Below, one piece after another: positions 34,143 to 41,539 of a stretch of 64,000 nt of DNA. This DNA is from RUG14515 sp045117995 (GTDB taxonomy: Bacteria; Bacillota_I; Bacilli_A; RFN20; CAG-826). The position numbers and the translations under genes are program-made. Positions within the stretch are counted from its first letter, which is position 1. Each line of letters starts with the position of its first letter. The notes under the pieces are model-generated. The model ran no database searches, was not told the origin of the DNA, and saw only the letters and a program-made list of their open reading frames with translations. The stretch lies in NCBI GenBank assembly GCA_045117995.1, contig JBGUOH010000003.1, positions 124,001 to 188,000 on the forward strand. The letters are read 5' to 3'.

Positions 34143-36124
34143 GTGTTAAAGAAAGAATAGATGAGATTCGTAATCTATTAGAAAAGTACAACTACGAATA
34201 CTATGTATTAGATAACCCTTCAGTAAGCGATGCGGAATACGACCGCTTAATGCAAGAATTAATCATGCTTGAAAACGATAATCCTGAATATCGTTCTCTT
34301 TTAAGCCCATCTCAAAGAGTGGGTGGGATCGTCCAAGATAAATTTAAAGAAGTCACTCATAAAAGAATGATGCTTTCTTTAGCGAACGCTTTTAACGAAG
34401 ATGACTTAAGAGACTTTGATAAGAAAGTTAGAGAAATCACTGGCTTAGATAATGTCACCTATATGGCGGAAATGAAGATTGATGGTCTTGGTATGTCTTT
34501 AAGTTATAAAGGTAATTTAGAGTACGCTGCGACTAGAGGTAACGGTACCACTGGTGAAGACGTGACCGCTAATGTCATGACCATTAAATCAATACCATCC
34601 CACATCAATTTAAATGAAGACTTTGAAATTAGAGGCGAAGTTTTCATGCCAAAGAAGTCCTTAGAAAGACTCAATAAAGAAAGAGAACAAACTGGCGAAC
34701 CATTATTCGCTAATGCAAGAAATGCTGCCGCTGGTAGTATTAGACAACTTGATAGTTCTATTGCCGCTTCCCGTGGCTTAGATGCTTTCTGGTATTACTT
34801 TGTTAATGCCGCTGATTTTGGCATTAGATATCATAGTGAAGCGCTTAAAATGGCGGATTCGCTTGGCTTTAAAACCAACCCAGAAAGAAGATTATGCAAC
34901 GGCATTGAAGAAGTGCTTAAATACATTGATGAATATACCGAAAAGCGTCCATCCTTAGCGTATGATATCGATGGTATCGTCATTAAAGTTGATGATATGT
35001 CATTATATGACAAGCTTGGTTATACTGCGAAAACCCCAAGATGGGCAATCGCTTATAAATTCCCACCTGAAGAAGTAGTCACTAAGTTAGAAGATATCAT
35101 CTTCACAGTTGGTAGAACTGGTAAGATTACCCCTAACGCTGTATTAACACCAGTGAGAGTCGCAGGATCAGTTGTTCAAAGAGCCACTCTTCACAACGAA
35201 GACTTTGTCGTTGATAAAGATTTAAAGATTGGCGACATGGTTGTCATTCGTAAAGCAGGTGATGTCATCCCAGAAGTGGTGCGTCCAGTTATTGAGAGAC
35301 GTACAGGTACAGAAATCCCATTTGTGATGATTAATAACTGTCCTGTCTGTGGTTCACCTTTGGTGAAGAAAGATGCGATGCATTTCTGCTTAAATCCACA
35401 TTGTGACGCTAGACAAATTGAAAGTATCATCCATTTCTCTAGTAAAGACGCCATGGACATTGAAGGTTTAGGCGAAAGAGTGGCAGAACAATTCTTTAAC
35501 CAAGGTTTCTTTAGAAAAGTCAGTGAAATCTACACATTATATGAACACCGTGAAGAAATCATTTCTTTAGATGGTTGGAAATCTAAATCAGTGGATAACT
35601 TAATCCAGGCTATTGAAAATAGTAAAGCTAATTCCCTAGAAAGAGTGTTATTCGGTTTAGGTATTAAAGAAGTCGGTGCAAAGATGGCTAAAACACTAGC
35701 GAGAAAATATATGAATATCGATAATCTTATTGCCGCGAAGGAAGAAGAATTATTAGAAATCGCTGATGTTGGTCCAGTCGTCGCTAGAAGTATTGTTAAC
35801 TTCTTCGCTGATGAAAGAAATATGGAAACCGTTAATGCCTTAAAAGCACAAAATGTGAACTTTGAATATAAGGGCTCAACAGTGTCCGCTGCCGATTCCT
35901 ATTTCTCGGGTAAAACCGTTGTTTTAACGGGGACGTTATCTAGTTATGGTAGAAAAGAGGCCACTGAATTACTTGAAAATTTAGGGGCAAAAGTGACTGG
36001 TTCTGTTTCTAAAGCCACCGATGTAGTTATCGCGGGTGTAGAAGCAGGTAGTAAGTTAGATAAAGCACAAGCGTTAGGTATTACCGTCTTAAACGAAGAT
36101 GAATTCCTCGCGCTCATAAAGTAA
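34139..36124 (+). CDS. ligA: NAD-dependent DNA ligase LigA
   Basis: 661 residues, complete. The Ia domain (YYVLDNPSVSDAEYDRL) binds NAD. The adenylated Lys113 lies in KIDG, and the OB domain has GRTGKITPNAVLTPV. A Cys4 zinc finger is present (CPVCGSPL ... CLNPHCDA), followed by helix-hairpin-helix repeats and a C-terminal BRCT domain (about 585-661). It seals nicks in replication and repair. It starts inside the end of pcrA (ATGA overlap). Confidence 0.97.
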   Translation: MSVKERIDEIRNLLEKYNYEYYVLDNPSVSDAEYDRLMQELIMLENDNPEYRSLLSPSQRVGGIVQDKFKEVTHKRMMLSLANAFNEDDLRDFDKKVREITGLDNVTYMAEMKIDGLGMSLSYKGNLEYAATRGNGTTGEDVTANVMTIKSIPSHINLNEDFEIRGEVFMPKKSLERLNKEREQTGEPLFANARNAAAGSIRQLDSSIAASRGLDAFWYYFVNAADFGIRYHSEALKMADSLGFKTNPERRLCNGIEEVLKYIDEYTEKRPSLAYDIDGIVIKVDDMSLYDKLGYTAKTPRWAIAYKFPPEEVVTKLEDIIFTVGRTGKITPNAVLTPVRVAGSVVQRATLHNEDFVVDKDLKIGDMVVIRKAGDVIPEVVRPVIERRTGTEIPFVMINNCPVCGSPLVKKDAMHFCLNPHCDARQIESIIHFSSKDAMDIEGLGERVAEQFFNQGFFRKVSEIYTLYEHREEIISLDGWKSKSVDNLIQAIENSKANSLERVLFGLGIKEVGAKMAKTLARKYMNIDNLIAAKEEELLEIADVGPVVARSIVNFFADERNMETVNALKAQNVNFEYKGSTVSAADSYFSGKTVVLTGTLSSYGRKEATELLENLGAKVTGSVSKATDVVIAGVEAGSKLDKAQALGITVLNEDEFLALIK

Positions 36125-36153
36125 AATATATATTTGGCTAACGGAGGTTTATT

Positions 36154-37170
36154 ATGGCTATTTTAGTTACCGGTGGAACAGGTTATATCGGTTCCCATAC
36201 AGTCGTTGAATTATTAAATAATGGTTATGATGTTGTTATCGTTGATAACTATGTTAATTCCAAACCAGAAGTCTTAAATAGAATTAATAAGATTACAGGT
36301 AAAACACCAAGATTCTATGAAGTCGATGTTTGTGATTATGAAAAACTCAAAGAGGTTTTCCAAAAAGAAAAGATTACTGACATCATCCACTTCGCAGGTT
36401 TAAAGAGTGTCGCTGAATCTGTGGCAAAGCCACAATTATATTTCGATAACAATGTTGGTAGTAGCAAAGTCTTACTTAGACTCATGGATGAATTCAAAGT
36501 GACAAACTTAGTCTTCTCTAGCTCTGCGACAGTATATGGTGTTCCTGAACACGTCCCACTCAAAGAAACAGATAAAGTCGGTGGTTGTACAAACCCATAT
36601 GGTCAAACCAAATTAGATATCGAATATCTTTTAAAAGACTACGCTAAAGAACATAAAGAAGCTAATATCGCTATATTAAGATACTTTAACCCAATCGGTG
36701 CTCATGAAAGTGGTCTTATCGGTGAAGATCCAAACGGTATTCCAAATAACTTAATGCCATATATCACTCAAGTCGCAGTGGGTAAACGTCCACATCTTAA
36801 CGTCTATGGTAACGACTATAAGACCATTGATGGTACTGGTGTGAGAGACTACATCCACGTTGTGGACTTAGCCCATGGTCACTTATGTGCCTTAAAGAAA
36901 CTCGAACAAAAACCAGGTTTAGTGATTTATAACTTAGGTACTGGTAGAGGTACATCTGTTCTAGAACTTGTTAAAGCGTTTGAAAAGGCTAATAACATGA
37001 AACTTCCATATGCTATCTGCCCAAGACGTCCTGGTGATGTTGATGAAAACTACGCTGAAGTCACTAAGGCTTATGAAGAAATGGGCTTTAAGACTAGACT
37101 TAATATCGAAGATGCCTGCCGCGATTCCTGGAGATGGCAATCTAAGAACCCAAACGGCTACGACAAATAG
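36154..37170 (+). CDS. galE: UDP-glucose 4-epimerase
   Basis: 338 residues. NAD loop GGTGYIGSH at the N-terminus, catalytic YxxxK with Tyr149 and Lys153 (NPYGQTK), DGTGVRDYIHV and a C-terminal RPGDVDENYA block as in GalE. It interconverts UDP-glucose and UDP-galactose for the Leloir pathway and surface glycans. ACGGAGG precedes the ATG. It is followed by tRNA-Arg and a terminator. Confidence 0.95.
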   Translation: MAILVTGGTGYIGSHTVVELLNNGYDVVIVDNYVNSKPEVLNRINKITGKTPRFYEVDVCDYEKLKEVFQKEKITDIIHFAGLKSVAESVAKPQLYFDNNVGSSKVLLRLMDEFKVTNLVFSSSATVYGVPEHVPLKETDKVGGCTNPYGQTKLDIEYLLKDYAKEHKEANIAILRYFNPIGAHESGLIGEDPNGIPNNLMPYITQVAVGKRPHLNVYGNDYKTIDGTGVRDYIHVVDLAHGHLCALKKLEQKPGLVIYNLGTGRGTSVLELVKAFEKANNMKLPYAICPRRPGDVDENYAEVTKAYEEMGFKTRLNIEDACRDSWRWQSKNPNGYDK

Positions 37171-37182
37171 TTTATTTGTCAC

Positions 37183-37259
37183 GCGCTTGTAGCTCAGCTG
37201 GATAGAGCGCTTCCCTCCTAAGGAAGAAGTCGGGCGTTCAAATCGTCTCAAGCGCGCCA
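37183..37259 (+). tRNA. tRNA-Arg (anticodon CCT)
   Basis: 77 bases. The acceptor GCGCTTG pairs with CAAGCGC, then G and encoded CCA. The anticodon arm CTTCC-CTCCTAA-GGAAG gives CCT, reading AGG. The T-stem GGGCG/CGTCT contains two G-U pairs. Confidence 0.95.
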
Positions 37260-37272
37260 CTATAGAATAAAG

Positions 37273-37296
37273 AGGATTCAACTGAATCCTTTTTTA
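37273..37296 (+). terminator. Terminator after tRNA-Arg
   Basis: AGGATTCA / TGAATCCT stem with a two-base apex, then TTTTTT. Confidence 0.88.
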
Positions 37297-37308
37297 GTGC
37301 ATATCATT

Positions 37309-37335
37309 TTGAGTTAATTTTTAAAATGTTAAAAT
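37309..37335 (+). promoter_or_regulatory. Promoter of the carboxylesterase gene, leaderless-type
   Basis: TTGAGT (37309-37314), 15 bases, TAAAAT (37330-37335). The ATG follows after six bases, with no ribosome site. Confidence 0.6.
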
Positions 37336-37341
37336 AACCAC

Positions 37342-39171
37342 ATGAAAAAGAGAAGAATTGTTCCATTAGTTATCTCAATCGTATTAGCTCTGTTAGTTAG
37401 CGCTATTGTGATTTTCTATTTGGATCTCGCTAACGGACCTCTTATTATCCTTATATTATCTATAATTAATATTATTATATTTATAGGTACGATTATTGTT
37501 TTTAACAATAAAAGAAAATTCTTTAGATTCCTTCCTTGGTTATCTTTTCTTCTTCTAAATGTCGTTCTTTTACCTTTGGCTAAACCAACAGTGGAAGAAA
37601 GAAGCGCGGTCACTAATAAGAACCCAGAACACACTGAGGTTATGCATTTAGTGAACGGTGATATTAGAGGTGTCTATAACAAAGATAAAAGTGTGGAAGT
37701 TTACGCTGGTATACCATACGCTAAAGCACCAATAGGGGAATTACGTTGGAAAGAACCTCAACCATTAGATAATTGGAGTGGTGTTAGAGAATGCGATAAG
37801 TTTGCTCCTAGAAGCATGCAACCAACTAAACCTGCGGCGATTAATTCTCTAGTGGATATCTATTCTGAAAAGGGTTGGCATCCAGATTATAAGATGTATC
37901 CAAGTCAGAATATGAGTGAAGATTCTTTATATCTAAATATCTGGAAACCAAGTCACGTGTCCACTAATTTGCCGATTTTGTTCTATGTTCATGGTGGTTC
38001 TTTAACTACCGGAAGTGGTGCATATGAAGACTATAACGGTGAAGAAGTCGCTAAACGTGGTGTGATTATGATTACCATCCAATATCGCTTAGGCGTGTTT
38101 GGTTATTTTGCCCATCCTGATTTAGCCAAAGAATCCCCAAATGGCACAACTGGTAACTATGGTTTATTGGATCAAATTGCCGCTTTACAATGGGTCAATG
38201 ATAACGCTGCCTATTTTGGTGGCGATAAAGATAATATTACTATCGCTGGAGAAAGCGCTGGTTCATCTAGTATTTCCGCTTTATGCACATCTCCATTAGC
38301 CAAAGGCTTATTTAAAAGAGCCATTGGTGAATCTAGTTCCTTAGTGGTTAAACAAGCCCCTCATACATATCGCACTATGAAAGCAGCGCAAGAAGTAGGC
38401 GCTAACATCATGAAAGAACAAAAATGTTCATCCATTGATGATTTAAGAAAAGTCAGTGCGTCTAAATTAGTAAATACTAAATATGAAAATCCTTCTATGA
38501 CTTTAGATGGTTATGCCTTAACTAAAGACCCATATGATGTCTATCTCGCTAATGAAAATAATGAAGAAGCTTTATTAAATGGCTATAACGTTAAAGAAGC
38601 CGATGCTTTCGTCGTCCCAACATATTTGTTTAACCCAACAAATAAGGGCAATATCTTATCTAGATTACAAAAGACCTTTAACAAAGAAATTGGTCAAAAG
38701 ATCTATGACCTTTATAAAGATGAAATAGCAAAAGATGCTTTCAGCGCCTTTAACGAAATCTTCTCTGTTTATTGGTTCATTCAACCACATCATTCTTGGT
38801 CTAATATGGCCTATCAAAATGGTGTGAAGGTATACCGCTACCAATTTACTAAAGAAAACGGTTACCATGGTACCTATCACGCAGGTGAAATGATATATGC
38901 GTATGGCAACGTCAAACATACAACTCGTTCATATTGCTATGATGATAAAGACCTCGCTTTAGCGGACACGATGGTTTCCTATTGGACTAACTTCGCTAAA
39001 ACAGGTAATCCTAATAGTAGTGGTCTCCCTACGTGGGATTTATATAACCCAACTGATAACAAAGTTATGGAACTAGGGGAACACCTTGGAGCGATAGATG
39101 ACCGCTATTTAAAGCTCTATGAAATACTTGATGAATTCATTAACTGGAAAATAATCAATGAAAACTCGTAA
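37342..39171 (+). CDS. Membrane-anchored type B carboxylesterase
   Basis: 609 residues. Three hydrophobic segments occupy residues about 8-27, 33-52 and 60-78, an addition to the usual soluble enzyme of about 500 residues. The esterase part starts near 95: GIPYAKAPIGELRW, SEDSLYLNIW, the oxyanion loop VHGGSLTTGSG, the nucleophile elbow GESAGSSS with Ser305, and catalytic His513 in YHAGEM. It would cleave carboxyl esters, perhaps acetyl or feruloyl groups on plant polysaccharides at the cell surface, given the surrounding glycan genes. That substrate is inference. It stands alone between two tRNA genes. Confidence 0.9.
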   Translation: MKKRRIVPLVISIVLALLVSAIVIFYLDLANGPLIILILSIINIIIFIGTIIVFNNKRKFFRFLPWLSFLLLNVVLLPLAKPTVEERSAVTNKNPEHTEVMHLVNGDIRGVYNKDKSVEVYAGIPYAKAPIGELRWKEPQPLDNWSGVRECDKFAPRSMQPTKPAAINSLVDIYSEKGWHPDYKMYPSQNMSEDSLYLNIWKPSHVSTNLPILFYVHGGSLTTGSGAYEDYNGEEVAKRGVIMITIQYRLGVFGYFAHPDLAKESPNGTTGNYGLLDQIAALQWVNDNAAYFGGDKDNITIAGESAGSSSISALCTSPLAKGLFKRAIGESSSLVVKQAPHTYRTMKAAQEVGANIMKEQKCSSIDDLRKVSASKLVNTKYENPSMTLDGYALTKDPYDVYLANENNEEALLNGYNVKEADAFVVPTYLFNPTNKGNILSRLQKTFNKEIGQKIYDLYKDEIAKDAFSAFNEIFSVYWFIQPHHSWSNMAYQNGVKVYRYQFTKENGYHGTYHAGEMIYAYGNVKHTTRSYCYDDKDLALADTMVSYWTNFAKTGNPNSSGLPTWDLYNPTDNKVMELGEHLGAIDDRYLKLYEILDEFINWKIINENS

Positions 39172-39178
39172 ATTTTTA

Positions 39179-39206
39179 TTGTCTAATAAATGAATTAATG
39201 TATAAT
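39179..39206 (+). promoter_or_regulatory. Promoter of tRNA-Ala
   Basis: TTGTCT (39179-39184), 16 bases, TATAAT (39201-39206), 14 bases before the tRNA 5' end. Confidence 0.7.
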
Positions 39207-39220
39207 AAATATCGCACTGT

Positions 39221-39296
39221 GGGTCCGTAGCTCACCTGGGAGAGCGCCTCCATGGCATGGAGGAGGTAGCGAGTTCGATCCTCGTCGGATCCACCA
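39221..39296 (+). tRNA. tRNA-Ala (anticodon GGC)
   Basis: 76 bases. GGGTCCG pairs with CGGATCC (one G-U), then A and encoded CCA. The anticodon loop ATGGCAT gives GGC, reading GCC/GCU. T-arm GTTCGATC is present. Confidence 0.95.
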
Positions 39297-39308
39297 AACA
39301 GTAAATTA

Positions 39309-39336
39309 AATCCTGAGAAAATCAGGATTTTTTTGT
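39309..39336 (+). terminator. Terminator after tRNA-Ala
   Basis: AATCCTGA / TCAGGATT stem, GAAAA loop, then seven T. Confidence 0.9.
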
Positions 39337-39427
39337 TACATTTAATTGTGATAACGCCTAAAACGTGTATCTTTGCTATTATATTAATGGATAAAGTAAA
39401 TCGTTATTAATAACAGGGAGTTTTATT

Positions 39428-40405
39428 ATGGAAAAGAAAGAAGAAAAAATGACACTAGAGGAATATCAAAAGAAGTATTCCAAGCCTTATAACGAAAAAG
39501 CAGTTAAATCATTTCTATTTATTGCTATAGCAGTTGGAGCATTAATCGTTATCTTTTGTTTGTTCTCACTAGTTATTCAACTTTATAACACATGCGATAA
39601 AAACGTTATTTGCTTATATGTCAGTATTCCAATAGCAGTTTTAGTCTTTATCTTCCTTTACGTCTTACCAGTAGTTAAGATTCATAAACTAAAACCATTC
39701 ATGACTAATAACATCAGCTCCTCTAATGTTAGACAAGCAAAGAAATATAACCGTGAATTAAGAGAAAAGATTGCCGATCAAATCATTGATATGCAAGCCA
39801 AGGTTGGCAATTGTGATTGGTACAACGAAGAAGCAGTGGGCAAACTTGCTATTGCGAGGCATACACATGATGATGAAGCGTTAAGAAAATCACTCTTATA
39901 TTTATATAAAAATGATATTAAGAAAGCCGCTAATGTGATGATTGGAAAGAAAGCCTTCCAAGTTGGTCTTTTCACAGCCTTATCTCCATCCGATAAATTA
40001 GATACCGCGATAGTGGTAGCCTATAACATGAATTTAATGAAGGACATTATGTTCTTATATGGCTTTAGACCAAATGATAGAGAATTAACTAAAGCTTATT
40101 ATCGGATCCTTTCCAGTGCTTTAATGGCCTATGGATTAAGCAACTTTAATCTTGCTGGGAAATTATTAGAAAAAGTTCCATTCGTTGGAGCGGCAGTTGA
40201 TGCTTTGTCTCAAGGTGTCGCTAACGCTTCCTTCACAGCGTATATTGGTTTCCAAACTAAAAGGTATTTAATGAAAGACTTCAAACTTCAAGATTATCTG
40301 GAAGAAGTGGTGCTTGACGATGACGAACAAATCAATTCAATCGTGGCCGATGTGAAAGATGAATTAATCAAACAAATAAAAAATAAAAAGCCTATCACCA
40401 AGTAA
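39428..40405 (+). CDS. DUF697-like membrane protein
   Basis: 325 residues. Two hydrophobic segments (about 28-52 and 62-85) are followed by a soluble region. Residues about 180-300 resemble DUF697/YcjF: SPSDKLDTAIVVAYNMNLMKDIMFLYGFRP then LEKVPFVGAAVDALSQGVANASFTAYIG. Such domains often accompany GTPases; none is adjacent here. The biochemical role is not known. An AGGGAG site precedes the ATG and a terminator follows at once. Confidence 0.6.
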   Translation: MEKKEEKMTLEEYQKKYSKPYNEKAVKSFLFIAIAVGALIVIFCLFSLVIQLYNTCDKNVICLYVSIPIAVLVFIFLYVLPVVKIHKLKPFMTNNISSSNVRQAKKYNRELREKIADQIIDMQAKVGNCDWYNEEAVGKLAIARHTHDDEALRKSLLYLYKNDIKKAANVMIGKKAFQVGLFTALSPSDKLDTAIVVAYNMNLMKDIMFLYGFRPNDRELTKAYYRILSSALMAYGLSNFNLAGKLLEKVPFVGAAVDALSQGVANASFTAYIGFQTKRYLMKDFKLQDYLEEVVLDDDEQINSIVADVKDELIKQIKNKKPITK

Positions 40406-40407
40406 AG

Positions 40408-40433
40408 TCCTGAGAAATCAGGATTTTTTATTA
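40408..40433 (+). terminator. Intrinsic terminator
   Basis: TCCTGA / TCAGGA stem closed by GAAA, then six T. Confidence 0.88.
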
Positions 40434-40542
40434 TTTTTTTCAAAAAACGTGAGTTTTAAAAAAGTTTAGAAAATAACGAAAAAAATGTTACAAAAACGAA
40501 ATGTGTAACTTTTTGGTAAGCTTTTCGAGGCACATTTTTTAA

Positions 40543-40571
40543 TTGAAATAATAAATATTATTTAGTACTAT
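40543..40571 (+). promoter_or_regulatory. Promoter of the first c-di-GMP riboswitch transcript
   Basis: TTGAAA (40543-40548), 17 bases, TACTAT (40566-40571). Expected start about 40578, at the riboswitch 5' end. Confidence 0.65.
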
Positions 40572-40575
40572 GAAT

Positions 40576-40690
40576 TCGATAAAGGCAAAACTAGAGAAAT
40601 CTAGTGACGCAAAGCTATAGGGTCTTAAATAATAATCAGATATTTTAAAGATAGCCAGTTGCCGTAGGGGACAACTGGGCTTTTTTTAAG
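40576..40690 (+). promoter_or_regulatory. Class I cyclic-di-GMP riboswitch (GEMM) with terminator
   Basis: The core has AAAGGCAAAACTAG, then CTAGTGACGCAAAGC, ATAGGGTC and AAGATAGCCAGTTGCC, matching the GEMM-I consensus (GGCAAA, GACGCAAAGC and the GGT..C receptor pair). The platform is AGCCAGTTGCC paired with GACAACTGGGCT, then seven T. The terminator 5' arm is the aptamer 3' end, so ligand binding should block termination (ON switch). The terminator abuts the start of the surface-protein gene by a few bases, and no clear ribosome site is visible there. Confidence 0.93.
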
Positions 40691-40693
40691 ACC

Positions 40694-41539
40694 ATGAAAA
40701 AATTAATAGGGAGACAAAAACGTAATCTAAAGATAGTTGCGGGTGCCGTAACTTGTATCTTTACGCTTGCCACTGCATTCACAGGCTGTGTGGCTTGGTT
40801 TTCGACTAACTTAGTCGCTAAAGCATCAGGTTTAAGCGTTAGTGTTTCTGTTGGCTCCACAATAAGATTACTTAGCTGTTACGCTATTAGATATGATGGT
40901 AACTATGGTGCTATCGCCGTTAACGTTCTTAACGGTGGAGCAAGTATTGCTATGTCTGAATATGACAGTATTTTCAAAGACCGCAATGTTAACACACCGA
41001 TGTTTTTAAGAATGGAAATTGCGGGATATGACACTTCTAATGATTTACAGGTAACCATTCCGTGCACAGGCGCTTTTAAGGCAGGAAACGTAGTGGAGCC
41101 AAATCTTTCTAATGTTGTGTCTGCGAAGTTGATGTGTGGCTTAAAAACAGGAAATTCAGTAATTGCTGATAATAATACGTGGAGCGGAGACAATGTTCAT
41201 ACTAATGAAGTAGTGGCGTCCTATCAAGGAATGCAAGAAAACTTCCGTGGAGAGGTGGGCACGCCTTTCGTTACGGGTGACGCAACAAAAGATAGTTCGA
41301 TTACCTTAGTCATGCCTGCCGCCACTGCTTTTAACCCAACTTATATAGTGCAAAGACAAGATGGAAATAATACGGTCGATGCCATTGTTGCATATGTTGC
41401 TTTTGATTACTATGTAGCAGGACAAACCAATCTAGTCGAGAAATACATACGCTCCTACGATAACGATTTGGCAGAACCTGCCTTGGTGTTTTCAAGCGAT
41501 ATTCAAAGGGTCACAATTGCCAACGGAGCTAATCAATGA
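40694..41539 (+). CDS. Exported surface protein with AWF-type signal (c-di-GMP controlled)
   Basis: 281 residues. A basic N-terminus (KKLIGRQKRNLK) and hydrophobic stretch end in TGCVAWFSTN. The pattern hydrophobic-stretch plus AW(F/Y) recurs in six proteins of this window and resembles the signal region of TasA/camelysin-type, SipW-processed matrix proteins. The mature part is beta-rich and Thr/Ser/Asn-rich. No enzymatic motif is seen. It is the first gene behind a c-di-GMP riboswitch and overlaps the next gene by four bases. A role in biofilm matrix or adhesion is inferred from regulation. Confidence 0.6.
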   Translation: MKKLIGRQKRNLKIVAGAVTCIFTLATAFTGCVAWFSTNLVAKASGLSVSVSVGSTIRLLSCYAIRYDGNYGAIAVNVLNGGASIAMSEYDSIFKDRNVNTPMFLRMEIAGYDTSNDLQVTIPCTGAFKAGNVVEPNLSNVVSAKLMCGLKTGNSVIADNNTWSGDNVHTNEVVASYQGMQENFRGEVGTPFVTGDATKDSSITLVMPAATAFNPTYIVQRQDGNNTVDAIVAYVAFDYYVAGQTNLVEKYIRSYDNDLAEPALVFSSDIQRVTIANGANQ

